Part shown: positions 19,450-32,260 of the stretch, piece after piece | Layout of the letters: each line of letters begins with the position of its first letter | Position numbering within the stretch: the stretch's first letter is position 1 | From: Durusdinium trenchii | Taxonomy: Eukaryota; Sar; Dinophyceae; Suessiales; Symbiodiniaceae | Direction of reading: 5' to 3' | Assembly: GCA_963970005.1 (NCBI GenBank) | Contig: CAXAMN010027461.1 | Coordinates: 388,572 to 452,571, forward strand | DNA length: 64,000 nucleotides | Program-made: the position numbers and the translations under genes | The notes under the pieces: generated by a model | The model's database searches: none | What the model was told of the DNA's origin: nothing | What the model saw: the letters and a program-made list of their open reading frames with translations, nothing else

Positions 19450-22400
19450 GGGGTTGTCTTGCTGGGATAATATCAAGCTAAGCAAAAGAGCACAAGCAAA
19501 CCACCCCTCCTCAACTTTCCATGGGGCATGAGGTTCAACATTGCTTTTGGTAACTTACATGTATATGACATGTGTGGGTGATGTACATCCTTCTGGCCAT
19601 TGCACATGGCGTCGCAAAGCAGAAAATGAATCTCAAATCGCCAATATGCGCAGGATAGCGCAGGAACCATCGATTGAAGAGGCAAAAGCCTGTGTTGCCG
19701 GGAAAAAAGTGCACTTACCAACAATCATATCCCGTCCAAACAACTGCAGGTGCACGGGATTCCTTGCGTATTCATCCTCTCCGTCTTTGAATTCTGCGCT
19801 TGGCAAATGACACCCAACTTCCTGCGAGTTCCCAAACACCTGGACCTACCAGTTCTGAAGTAGAAACAGTGGGCACCTTTCCATGTCCACTTGAAAAAGG
19901 CTGTGTGAAGAAACATGCCCATGACCACTATTTCATGTGACACAACTGCAGCAATAAACATGCCAGAGGTGCTTTCCACCTAGCAGAGCTATTCCTTGGT
20001 CATCTGACTTTGGTACCCTGATGTTGGGATGGGTAGTCCAATATCCTTTGCTCAACCAATATCGTGGCTGGTTCCAACAAAGAATGTGTAACAAAATATA
20101 TTCCGATTATATGTAATTGTATAGATTTGCCAACACGTGGATAGGACTTACATTGCCCGAACCAAGCCGAGTCAAGTCCACGACTGTAAGGAAGGATCGA
20201 TTTATCTGACAAGTTCAAAAGCTTTTTTTTCTGGTACGAAGTTATCACTGCACCGCAGCATGGACCCAAAGTCAGAGGCCAAGTGGATTGGAATGCCAAA
20301 TCAAAGGCGCCTCTCCTTCTAGACAGAATCGCTGCTCTCGATGCCAAGAAGCCATGAAGGTCATTTCGGTCATTGATCAGAGGCCTGGACGAGATTCCCA
20401 AAGTATCCAAGAGATACCCAAGCTGTCTGTACCTTTACATCAACATGGTGCAGGGATGCACATCTTGAAACACAACCAATTACTATAGATCGGTTGCGTT
20501 GACTCAATGGTTGACAGAATGGTACAATGTGGCAGTTGAGATAGTCGAGGCACCTTTTCTTGCATCGACAACCGCATGCTCCCAACAATATTTGACATCT
20601 AGGGTTACTGTGAACAAACGATCACGGCCAAGTCATGCCAGGATGACAACTCTGGCAGGTGCCGATCTGCTAACAATGAGCGTCCTGCATCGGCAAGCAC
20701 CTTAGAATTGCTCAAAATCGGGGAAAAAGAGCTGGCGCACGCCGCCATACTCTCAGTCGTCCGTATCGAAGTGGCTTGTGTCTGGGCTGCGCATGTATTC
20801 TATGATATGCAAGAAACTGAAATGCTGCTCGTCTCTGTTCTTTGTTGCGAACGGCGACTGTAAACTAAGGAGAAATTGTGGATCTAGTTTGCACTGAGGT
20901 ATCCCTGCATCGACTCGGTTCCAAGTTTCAAGTTGCTTAGAGCGCATTTGGCTGTTTGACCCTCATCAAGTATGTGTACTGCAATGTGAATTATTGTGCG
21001 ATAGTAGCTATTGTCTACAGCACGTCATGGAGGTGGACAGCATCAAGAATTGCAATCCCTTCTTTTTCCACACAATGACATATGCGGCCTAGTTTGCCGA
21101 TCGCACTCTTAGGCCGTTTCCTGTTACCACATGGCAAGCTAAGGCCTGGGTTGCCATGGAAATCGATCAGAATTAATTACAAGGAACCACAAGATCTTGT
21201 TGGCTGGAAAATACTTAAAACCGAAGAAAAGTATATAGGATGCCAGCAAACCAGCTAAATCCAGGGGTCCCGCATGACATTGCAAAACAAGCTGTGGCTC
21301 CTAACAGCAAGAATGCCAAAATTGCTAAATGCGCTCCCTCTAAGTTCAGCTGCTCTGCTCTAGCAAAGTGCAGCTTGCAGTGGAGCAGATGGAAATAGGG
21401 CTGGCCCCTTCTATATTGTTCTCTTCAGGCTGGTGCTCTTACTGATTCGGCTTAACAACTGATATCGTTCTTTCTTGGTTACTGAACAACGGTTCACTAG
21501 TTCACCTGGATAAGTAGTTCCTGGATTCCTGAATTGAGGAGCCGGCTAATCAAATGGCCTTCAGCTTCCATTACTGGCACCACATGTCCTAGTCTACGTC
21601 CGTGAGCTAAGCATGAGCATGGCACTAGTCTGCACCATGAGTCATTGCAGCCTCCCTGTATGGAGAATGCAGTGTTTTAGCCTCAGCTACTCTTGCAAAG
21701 GCATGCAAAGGCCAGCGTCAGGTCAAAGAGGCACTAGTTGTCCTTTTGACACAATTCTCGGCTCCAAGTCAAAGCACAAGCAGTGTTTTGGCCATCAGGA
21801 ATTGCCCTGACCGATGCCAGGGGGCCCTCTATTTCTATTGACAGAGCTGAGGAGTCTATGACCTGTTCAAACGGGACGCTGGCCATCGCCTCTCCAAGGC
21901 GAAGCATCACCATGCAAGTAGTGGACTCAGCTTAGTTCGCAAATAAAGTGTAGTCCACCTTATTTTTAAAGGGGGGGTAGGCCGTAGCTAGGTAGCTAGA
22001 ACAAGCTAGGTAGCTACTACCTACATGTACGCTCCTACTCAGGACGCTGGATATCTCACGCTTCTTCAAGGAAGCTCCCCTCACTCGCGCGTTTTTAATT
22101 TGGTTCCTAGATTTTAGGGAAACTAAATTTGCTCAGCTGATAGCAATCCCAGTCGGCTCAATTCCAAGCCTACGAACCGAATAACTGACAGCACGCATCC
22201 CTCTCAAACGACAATACGACTGATTGTTGCAACACTTCAACCTGTTTTAATATGTTTCTTCCATCTAAAGAACGTGTCTGATGTTTGACATAGATTTATT
22301 TACAGTATATGGGGCAAGACTGGTGTGGGAAGAACTGTTGCCTTTTTCCACCGTTGTGTATGTCAATTTGCTCAAGAAAGGGTGTTGGTTGGGGAGGTGA

Positions 22401-22545
22401 AAATGATGAGGCGAAGTAGGCAAGTGGACTTGGTCCCACTTGCCCCACTTGTCTTCTTGGTGGTGGGAACAGGGAAAGCAAAGTCCATACGGTCGAGGAC
22501 AAAAGATTCCTTTTCTTTTGTGGTGCCAGAAAGAACTTCCAACTG
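19450..22545. other. No recognisable gene
   Basis: Frames reach about 130 codons at most and show no known domain or biased composition. Around 21980-22130 a gtagctagg/gctac-rich segment and a GCTTCTTCAAGGAAGC mini-hairpin resemble the hairpin region at 925-1045. Confidence 0.5.
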
Positions 22546-22735
22546 ATATTGTGTATATATATATATTGTGTGTATGTGTATATATATATATACGTACCTG
22601 CTGCTTGTATCATGTGTACTTGTTATGTCCACATGCATTATGTGTGTATGTATATACAAATATTTGTCTATTTGTTTATTTATACCGACTGTGTATAAAT
22701 ATATATCTATATGTATTGTATATACACGTGATTTT
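22546..22735. repeat. TA/TG microsatellite cluster
   Basis: Runs of (AT)n and (TG)n (tatatatat, tgtgtatgtgtatatatata) are interleaved with near-repeat sequence. Confidence 0.9.
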
Positions 22736-22739
22736 TTTC

Positions 22740-24050
22740 GCTCCTTTTCTGCGTGAACTCTCTAGGCCTTTTTGACCGCAAACAGCGCTGGAGCTGTTGA
22801 CCTCCTTTTTGTCCTCCACAGCGGCCGCGTAGCGCCTTGCTTGGTTGCCCTTGGCCGTCTGTGTGGAGAGCCTGCGCCTTGCAGGTCTGGCACTTGACCA
22901 CATTGGCCTTCCTCCAGAGATCGTGAGTGGGGTGGCCCTGCCAATCTGCCCCTGGCACCCAAGGGCCATTGCGGCATGCCTGAATTGCCATCCCTCGGAG
23001 TTTTTGCCCCTTGCAGCATGCCTCAAAGCTCGAACGCCGCAGAGCTGACACACCAAGTAGTGGTTCTGGAGCTGGACAATGTGGCTCCATGGTTGTCGAG
23101 CGTGCCATCGAGGAGCTTTTGCACAAAGTGTGACTTCGACTCCTCCTTTGTTGCGTTTGGTGACTCTCTTCTTGCAATGTGTGCATTGCAGCGCCGTGCC
23201 CTTTCGTTCCCAACAGTGTGCATCAGGAGATTGAGGGTTTTGAAGGCTGGTGAACATCTGCTGCTTCTTTTCTCTGGTCTGCCGCTGCCTTTCTCGATCG
23301 ACCTGCTGCACGCTCATTCTCAACGCCTTGATTCTGGCTCTCTGGTCCAGGGTGATGAGCTGGTTGAGGTCATAAAGGATATGCCCATGCTTGCCATGAG
23401 TCCAAGCTTCCCATGCCCTGGTGGATAATGCGTGAATCTTGACAGGCGTGCGCAAATCCAAATAGTGGGCGGCAAGTCTCAAGCCATAGAACCGAGCTCT
23501 CTGGCACAGCCTGCCACCAATCCACAGCGTCCCATAATAAATCTGTTGGGAAAGGTCGGTAGATCTGGTGGTTGTGGTGCTTCCTCAGCCTCCAAGTGCT
23601 TGACATTGGGTCTTCAGGGCCTCTGGCACGGTGGCCCAATGCTCCTGCACCGTTTTCTGCAAAGCCGAGGGTTTTGCTCGCTTCTGGCCACCCATCAAGC
23701 CTGGCGGCGGTTCAATGAGTGCTTCCTTGTAGGTCTTCTTGGGCCACCGAGCTCCTGCCTTTGGTAATTCCAAGAGGCCCACTGAAAAGAGGCTCCCAAC
23801 ATGTCCCACATTGGTTGCACGCCACGCCGTGCTTGTGCAAAAGTCGATCCTGCCAGATCCAGCTCCGGTGGCAACCTGCGTGCGCAACATAGTGTCTTTT
23901 CGTTCTCATTCGCGTAGATGCCCTTGGCCTCCGCGTAGTGTGCTCCACGTTCTTGCGCACCAAATAGTTCAGCCCACCCTGCGAATGGCAACGGCCGGGT
24001 CCACACTGGCTGGTTTTGCCTGGGCACCAGCTTTGAGGCTTAGATGGCTT
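22740..24050 (-). pseudogene. Non-LTR retroelement fragment, C-terminal zinc-ribbon region
   Basis: Several overlapping minus-strand frames continue one another. In the frame starting at 23482, a basic coiled segment (QQVDRERQRQTREKKQQ) is followed by C-x2-C modules: LQCTHC (C100/C103, closing Cys at 120) and LVCQLC (C145/C148). In a shifted frame VVKCQTC follows, and VACNQC lies upstream near 23810. Repeated CxxC ribbons at ~45-80 residue spacing close the long ORFs of non-LTR elements that I associate with dinoflagellates; no database was consulted. RT and endonuclease are not visible, so only the 3' part remains. It is broken by at least three frameshifts and stops next to AT microsatellites on both sides. 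Confidence 0.5.
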
Positions 24051-24054
24051 GAGC

Positions 24055-24200
24055 CCGTATATACACATATATACACACATTTTGTGCATTCTTTTCGTGA
24101 ATTATACGTGTGTATAGATATATCATAGCAGGACTTGTACTTTCTCAAAACAGTATGCGCATATGTATATATATATATATTTATATATTTATATATATGA
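24055..24200. repeat. AT microsatellites
   Basis: Two (TA)n-rich tracts, the second around 24160-24200. Confidence 0.85.
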
Positions 24201-27200
24201 GACTCCTCATTCTTCTTCAATAAAACAATGGACGTCATCGGTTTTGGATTGGACCTTATCGTTTTACAGTGTTTTGAGTTCGCCACACGCTTATGATCAT
24301 ATATCGGTCTTGAGGTTGACCTTATCGTTTTGCACATTTTGTGCGCCTCTTTACTAAAGTGGTCTTAGTCTTCGCATGTTTTGACCGTAGCTCAAAAACA
24401 TATGCGTGTGAAAGACTTGCAAGACTCTTAAGCGAGAGGCCCTCTCAGTTCACGTAGGCAGCCCTCAACAGCTTCGGAAACGCACAGTACTTGACAACAG
24501 TTGGCTGGACAACTTGCTTGGGTAAGAGTTTCCAACAACAATTAAACCCTGTCAGCTGCCTGGGAAGCAACTGTCACGGTGGATCTGCATTTAGACTAGC
24601 ATGGTCCATTCCAAGATCCAGCGCTCAAGCACGGCGACGCAAAACCAAACGAATTCACGCGTTGCAAGTGGCTACTGCGCAGAAAATGTTGGCTGGAAGA
24701 GAAACAGAAGCAAAGCTAAGTAGACTCAAGCAAACGCCTTTACACAAAGCCTCTAAAGGCAGCATCGCCCCATCATGTGGGATCTGGGGTTCCAACTTGT
24801 CAATGTAAAATCCACTTGTCCCGCATTGCGGCACCCCGCAAGGTGTTGTTCATGTCTAAGAATTTGAGTCAAACCCTCCTTCAGCCTTGCCCTTAACTTT
24901 TTAATAGTATCCCTCTTGACGCTAAAGCCTCTTGCTGCGCCCTGTCTGCACAAAATTCGGGAAGATCTTGGCAGCGTCGATGCCAAAATTGAAACCCACA
25001 TCTTCCAATCTGTCAACCTTAAACTGGGCTCCCCGAGTCTTGTTTATGCGCGATTCTCAGGGTGGATTTAAGGTTGATGTGGAAGCTGGGCTGTTCAAAC
25101 TCAGAGACTGTTTGTGCCAAGATGCAATGGCAAGTTCAAATGTGGATTGTCAAATGCCACTGCAATCTCCTGTGGGGCATCACAGTCTTCCTCATCGTTC
25201 TTTGACCTCCTCAGAATCACTCTCGAACTGCCTGCACCAATTCTAGGCGGTTTCAATCTGGAAGCGTGACATTATGAAAATGAATTCAACGCTTCACCAT
25301 TTCAGTCAGCTAATTACTTTTTTACCGGAGCAAAATCAAGCTAGGGCCGGCAGAATAGCTGCTCTGCTATGACATTCTGCCACAGTGTACCAGCGAGTCT
25401 TGGTAATTTCCATTGTACGCACCTCGTGAGCATTTGGTAAGCTCCGAGGAGCTTTTCAAAGGTCTTCTCTGCCTTGAAAGTGAAACGTTTCGAAATCCAA
25501 GAAGGAAAAACTGTTTGAGGGGTCACACACACAAACCCAGAGAGCTACTGTAAATTATGTATTAAGATCGAGGGCAGGCACTGGAGAACTCCGATTCTTC
25601 AAGGAAACGGAAAGTTTCGATGAAGAATCTTGCCATGATCAACATGGTTCCTTGAATTTAAGGGAAACAGCAAGGTAGCGTCAAAGTCCAGTGACCAGGC
25701 GCTGCAAAAACCACGTCTGTTTAAACAGCACAACTCATCACTAGGCGTCAAATGAACACAACCAAGGTTGTGCGTCTCCATGACAACATTTGACAATTTC
25801 CCACCAAACCGATTGAACCTATGATAAGGGCAGACTGCCGACAAAACAAGTCTTCAGCAAAGAAATTTTTGCCAAATGAGCAGTAGTAGTCTTAAGTTGC
25901 GAGTTCTGGGAGTCCCACAACCTCTGGATCCTCCAGCTCGTACTCAGGGAGCCACCTGTCAGATCCAAACATCTATCCTGTAGTTATGGACCAATTGATC
26001 TGGTTTGTTTCTCTGCACCATCCAAACACCATTAAGCCCCACTGGGTCTTATCTTCTTGCCTCAGAGCTTGCTGATGGTAGGCTTCAGTGACGTCGGCAA
26101 GAGACGCAACTGGTGGAATCTTCAAGACCTTGCCAGTAAAACAAAAAAATTGTGAACCTTGCAAAAATGCAGTTTTAAATTTGGCAACTCAATCACAGCC
26201 AAGCCAAAACCAAAATATTTGCCGTCTGTGTGGTGGACAGCACATTCACCACTCGCCGCCTAAGAAGTCGGCTTTGAAACACTCACTGCAAGGTTGGCAG
26301 GGTGTCGGAACGCCCGCCAGGATGGTATGCTTTCGAAGTGCCTCCACACAGCAACCACCGCCAATTCACTGTAAATGTCAAGCTGGTGGAAGTGAGAGGC
26401 AGATGTCAAATGCAATAGTAAACTTAATTTACATACGAGCTGGCATGGAAGCTGAATGTTGGAGCTTGTTTGAGCATCGTTCAGTAGGAGTCGCTGCCGT
26501 TTGCTTTCACACATCTAGAAGACCGCTCGCGCTTTGCTGAGGAAACAGCAGTTGCGTGTCCATTGCTTTTGCTTCCAGCCACACCTGTTTTGTTCCCGGC
26601 AGCTTCTGAACCCATTGTCTCGTAGCAACGCTGTGGTCCACATGTCCTTGACCTGGTCACAACAATCGACAAGAGCAGCACCAACCCCTAGCCCTAGCCC
26701 TTTCACAACTCATGGGCATCGCTGCGTCGGAAACTCCCACTTCAGAGGTCAGGCTCACGCTCAGTCGGCTGGAGGAGGACGCAATGGTGATTGGCAACGC
26801 CCAACCAGCTCCTATCTCTAGGTGCGCATAGAGAAGGAAACGCTCGATACCTGTTTGGACGAGTCTTTTGGAGAATCTGACGCCGGCTCGTTGAAGAACT
26901 CGAAAGACATCGCCGGCGCAGAGAGGGAGCATTCCCCACGATTGGCCAACATGCAGAGTTGACCCCGGCCCAAGGCTGTCTGAAAGCCTCCCTGAGCCTG
27001 AGCCTCAATGAGAGTCCGGGAGAGCGGAGAAAGGTGGTGTGCGGCTCCAACGCGCGACCCTCATGAACGCCGAAGAAGAAGTGAAGAGCTACAGAGAAAA
27101 GTCAACTCCATCACGGGCAAGGGCCAGGTGAGCTCAAGCCATTGTGGGCGGCAAGCGATTAAGGAGGTGGGTCTTTCTGCCACACGATGCACGGGCTGTG

Positions 27201-30055
27201 GAGTTTTTAGAAGGGTGCCACGCGCCATCGCCATGGAAGCGTCGAAGAAGTACTGGGCGCGCCAGAAGCTGAAAAGAAGACGAAAATACGAGGGCGAGGA
27301 AGCTACATGGGGTGTAAGACAAAGGAGTTGACGAGCACCTTGAGCAGCTGGGCCTCACCATGGCTTCGACCGTTCTTGCAACAGAAGAAGGCATGCCGCA
27401 TGCCTGAATCCAGACCGCATTTTTAAAAAACGGCGAAGTAAAGACATTGAGAACATGTTGAAGGAACGTCTTTGCCGGAAGAGGAATTAGAAGAAGAAGC
27501 GAAAACAGAAACCTGAGAATTGGAGGGCAGAGAGGGTTTCTGACACATGAATGCACCACGTAACCCATCACGGCTGTCTTGCAAAGAAATCGCTCAGAAG
27601 CACCTGATCGTCGATCTCACAGAAACAGCTGTTTGGCAATTCCACGAAGACTTGCGGGGTCTCTTTTTCCTCCTCCAAGAAGGCTGCTCGCCGCTCGCCA
27701 TCATCGCTATCACCCGCAGCCCCACCGGGAAGCTGGGTTTTGATGCAATTGACCGAAAAGAATGGAGTGAATCCTCAACACACCAGCGGATTTCTCGCGC
27801 GTGAACACAGTCGCAAGACTCCAACCCCAAGTCACACACGATCGCGCCAGTGAGCGGAGCAACCAGAGAACCTTTCATACACCGCTTCAATGACAGTTTT
27901 GGTTAGCTACTTTGATGCCTCCCCGTACTGTCAAAAGTGGCCAAGCACATCACTTCAAACTGCCAAGCACTGAAGCTTTTCGCAAACATTCTCCGGGCTA
28001 CACTCTGGAGTGTCCAGCCTGGACTTTCACGCAATTTGCAGGGTAGCACGGGCTAACGTGAGCAGTGCGGGGCAGACAGCCTCCAACCAAGCTTAATGGA
28101 CCCCTTCTTCCAGGACGAGGGCAAGATCCGAACCAATTGGAGCCGACCACTTCGCACCGCTGGATGTTTGAGTACCCGGCGCTGACCCCGAAGGGTCCCC
28201 ATGATCAGTTTATGACTGGAGGAGCCGCAACGGGGCATCGAGCAGCGACACCAACACATGCTACTCCTTCAGGCCAGTTGCATCAGAGTGGCGCAAAGGA
28301 AAAGGAGAAACGAGCTCGCATCTGTAGCGGAGCGAGGAACGAATGAAAAACCAGAAGCTCCAACGCCACAGTCCTCTTTTCCGACGCAGTTTACATGAAC
28401 TGGCTGGGAGGCTGGACGTTGGAGATTGTTGGAGCATGGTTGAGGAGTCGCAGTCGCTCGCTTGTCCATATCTCAAGGCATCCAGATGACCGCTTCAATT
28501 TTGCGGAGGAACAGCAGTTACGCGCGCTTGGCTTTTGCTTCAGGCCACGCCTAGTTTTGCTGGGTCTGCCTTTTGAAAATTGGTTGGTTGTCATGGGATT
28601 GCCCCCCCCAGAAACCGACAGTAAATACAGCGTGCAAAATACAAAGTTGAGAGTACTGTAATACAATATGATGAATGAAAATACAGCGATGAACTGATTG
28701 ACTCGTGTCTTTATTTATGAGCGGGCTGGCCTGCGGGGCAGTCACCTTGATTGACGAAGCAATCCTCTGTGCAAGTCCCACGCGCGCAATCGAGCGAGCG
28801 GCCAGCATCGCTCACAAACTCTGGCAACCAAGGAAAACCTAGTGAAGAAAGGAGGACCGGCAAATACCGATGCTGTCTCGAGTTGCCAATATCACAAAAT
28901 GGGACAAGTTAAGTTGCTTAGGCCCGCTGAAGCACAGACGCTGCAGTTGAAACGGTCAAGAAATGCATCGCGTTCATTCTGCTGGCGCTTGCAGCATGCA
29001 GGGCAAAGCACAAGGAGGGGGATACTCCTAGCAGTGGCATTCAAGCAAGGCATTACGAAGTCTACAATCAATTCAGCATGAGCCACATGGACTGTCTACA
29101 TGATGTGGAATATACATATCATATCATAAGCAGGCCTCAATTCCCGCGGAACCGGGTGGACTCGAGTCCGGAAACACAAGCAGCCCTAAAGGCGGTCGAA
29201 CTTCTTTCAATCCTTCATCAAGCACGTGACACACTTGACACACTGTGAAGTGCCACGAAGGTCACATCTGGCTGTTTCTTCCCTACGCATTATGTCTACA
29301 TCTTCACATTCTGTGGCGCGCTTGCTTTTATTGGTACAGAATACGCACCCATGCCCCCAGGGGCCAAACCAAACCCTCTTCACTCGGCGCTGTGAGCTGC
29401 CCCTGTGCTGACGCAGCTCCTGGCAGGTTGCGACCTATTGATTGTCCCTTTGTAGCAACGCAGCTTTTCTTTGCACTGTTCTCACCCATCACAGCTATCA
29501 AGCATCTCTACGTCACTACATGTGTAGCAATCTGTTTGCCACTGTTGAGCTCGAAATCTCACAAGGCAAAGACTAAATATATACAGTATACTGTACTTGT
29601 CAAATCATTTGATTGAAATGACCCAGTGATGTTTTCTTGAGGGATTGCGGTACGCATAGTTACAGCATACGTTGCATCAACCACTAGAGGCTGCAACGCA
29701 AAGCAAATCTGACATGAGAAAACCAGAATCACAAGCTTCATATCATAGCCTGTTGCGCCACTAAGAAAGGACGTGCATGAATAGCAATCTGACCCTGGAG
29801 ATGTCTGCGCTGGCAAGGCTACCTTGTCAATTGTCAGGGTGCATCGTAGGAACGTGGCACTTGTTTGCCAACTCTGACTTCACTGTCTCCTGCACTTATT
29901 GCCAACATATTTCCCATATTCCCTTGCCGGCAACAACCCTTCCCATCACGCCTAATGCACGGCTTGCGCTTGCTTGATTCTTGGAGCCTGTGGCGCCTGC
30001 AACTTCTCCTACCCTCGCTCACTGGATCTCTTGGGTCCGTCCAATGACATACAGT
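24201..30055. other. No recognisable gene; dispersed repeats only
   Basis: Frames are short. The one recurring structure is the repeat pair listed separately. A minus-strand peptide near 26050-26110 (DVTEAYHQQALRQEDK) faintly recalls an RT palm but is too short to call. Confidence 0.45.
26428..28560. repeat. Diverged dispersed repeat pair (26428-26593 and 28390-28560)
   Basis: Both copies run in the same orientation and order: tttacat, a gagctgg/gaactgg core, gttggag, gaggagtcgc or taggagtcgc, gaccgct, gaggaacagcagtt, then ggcttttgcttc(c)aggccac. Roughly 165-170 bp each with many substitutions. Confidence 0.6.
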
Positions 30056-30057
30056 AT

Positions 30058-30078
30058 CATAGAGAGAGAGAGAGAAAG
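30058..30078. repeat. (GA)n microsatellite
   Basis: A run of about nine GA units, interrupted once. Confidence 0.9.
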
Positions 30079-30819
30079 AGAAAGAACCCACTACGAACAC
30101 TCGACTTGAACATTCGAGAGCGCATGACAAAGTCGCTATGTCACAAGTCTCGACCGTCCCATTCGCAAGGTTGCCGTGTCACGGTGTTGCTTCATGCTGG
30201 CCTCCACTCCAAGCCTAACAGGGCGGACCGCATGTGTGTATGTGTATGTGAGATGAAATCCCACCGGACAAACTTCCGATGGGAAAATTGAAAATCGGAG
30301 GTAAGGTATCTCACACACCCAGCTCAGTGTGACCAAGTTCTGCGCTGGGAGATGCGTGTTCACTCGGGGGCGGGGTGGACGGCCTTTGGCTATGGACAAC
30401 ACACAAGTATAACATTTGAACTATACTTCGGCCGAGGTCTTCATTTGGAAGTTGCTGGGGACTTAAGTTCAACCTGACAGCTTCCTTCCGAAAGATGAAT
30501 TATACCAGCATAGCATGGACCCCAAACTGTTTGAAAACGATTCGTTTGGACCAATGTTGGTCAAAAACGATTTCTTGGTACGCCCTACCTTCCCCCAAAA
30601 GAGCAAACTGCTTCATCAATTTTTGTCGGCATCGACATCCCTATTTGTTCGGCCACTCTCCTCTCCAGCTGTTTGAACATATTCATGAAAAATTGACCAT
30701 GTCCAATGCGTCTCACACGGCGCCCCACCTATACACCGTATGAGACGGGCCCCTACGGCCCCTACGCGAACCCGCTTCTTTCGCGGGCGCCCGATTGGAC
30801 TTCACTCAGCATTCTAAAC

Positions 30820-31000
30820 ACTCGGCCACAGAGTTCAGGGGTGTGGCCAGTCAGTGTGGCTAGGGCTGGTCAGCGCGGCCAAGAGGACAACAGCAGGACA
30901 AAAGAAGGACAACAGCAGGACAAGAGGAGGACAAGACCCGGCCACAGAGCCCGGCCACAGAGTTCAGGGGCGCGGCCAGTCAGTGTGGCCAGCTCTTTTT
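30820..31000. repeat. Small repeat cluster
   Basis: cggccacagagttcagggg(t/c)g(t/c)ggccagtcagtgtggc occurs twice (about 30822 and 30950). It flanks an aggacaacagcaggacaa short tandem array. Confidence 0.75.
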
Positions 31001-31179
31001 ATCTAAGATATAACCCCTAAAGTAAACTGCTTGGGGAAAACGTTGAAACCAGAGCTACGCTCTGTCATCAGACGTGGATATTCTGATCTGTTGTTCTGCG
31101 TCTGGATTTCGAAGAACTGAATTGCGCAACCGAACTATTGATATACTTTTCCCGAAAGACTTGGTTGAAGGGCTCTTAC

Positions 31180-31530
31180 TAAAGGCACTTGGACTGTCTA
31201 GCTCAAGGTGTAAGCGTTTGTCAAAATCTTCCACAGGCTTTAGCGCTTGTAGGAGCTTTTCTCAGGCTTTAGCACTTGTAAGAGTTTGGCTCAGGCCTTG
31301 GCACTTGTAAGAGTCTAGCACTTGCAAGACACTTGATCAAGTTTCACCATACGCAGAGACTTTTTGACCAAGTTGTAGCACTTGCGAGAGACTTGACCAA
31401 GTTATAATTTGCAAGAGATTTGACCAAGTTTCACCATTTGCAAGAGGTTGACCCAGTTTCACCATTTGCAAGAGACCTTTTTCGACCAAGTTTTAGCACT
31501 TGCGAGAGACTTGACCAAGCTTTTGTCTTG
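31180..31530. repeat. Minisatellite with gcacttg(c)aagagacttgaccaag core
   Basis: The phrases acttgcaagag, gagacttgaccaag and tttcaccatttgc recur at 30-60 bp spacing, about eight times. Confidence 0.8.
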
Positions 31531-31559
31531 ACATCTCGAATCTTTCATTACCTTTAAAG

Positions 31560-32260
31560 CCGGGGCGGGCCAAGCGAGAGAAGCCGAGAAGCAACCCTCT
31601 CGCAGGATCTGGCCTGTCGAGCGCCCAAACGTGTAGCGAAATGCGAATTCTCGGTCGGCGGCAAACTCTCGGATCCGGCCTGTCGAATGTCTAGCGAAAA
31701 TCGAATTCTGCGATCGTCGAATGGGGGACGAAAAGCACGCTGGCGTAAATGCGGCGCGTCGCTGGGGAGCGGGAGCATGGGCGGTACCCGCAACGGTGTC
31801 GGTGTGCTATGCGGCTTTGAAAAGTGGTTTGCGTGAGTCCGTGCCACTGGGGAGAGGAAAGCACGCAGGCGTAAATGCAGCGTCTAGCTGGGGAGCCGGT
31901 GGAGCGGCTGTATACGAAGCTATGGTTGTATGTAGTGTGCGCCACACCCTGTGGCCAAAGTCCGTCTGTGATGTCGCTGGGCCATGCGGTTTTGCGTGGC
32001 GTCGGCGAAGGGTGTGTTTGTGTGAGTCCGTTCCACTGGAGGGAGAGAAAGTGCGCTGGCGTAAATGCGGCGTGTCGCTGGGGAGGGGGATGAGTGGCGG
32101 TGTATACGGCTGGGTGTAACATGGTTGTATGTAGAGTGTGCGCCACGCGGTGTGTGGAGAGTATTCTATTTTGACGTCACTGTGCCACGCGGTTTTGCGC
32201 GGCGTCACATCTTGCCGGCGGCTGCAGAACCCTCTCTCAGGATCCGGCTCAGTGCCGAAA
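31560..32260. repeat. Composite tandem repeat
   Basis: The block cgc(t/a)ggcgtaaatgc(g/a)gcg plus ctggggag occurs near 31738, 31865 and 32051 (spacing 127 and 186). A second block, ccctctc...aggatc(c/t)ggc followed by gcgaaatgcgaattct, occurs near 31590, 31665 and 32228. The frames on both strands are by-products of the repetition. Confidence 0.75.

Noticed and set aside
25973-26164. Possible RT palm (DVTEAYHQQALRQEDK) on the minus strand
   Set aside because: Only one weak motif over ~60 codons, with no neighbouring RT motif in any frame.
26688-26702. cctagccctagccct as a telomere-like repeat
   Set aside because: Too short and not the TTTAGGG/CCCTAAA type expected for dinoflagellate telomeres.
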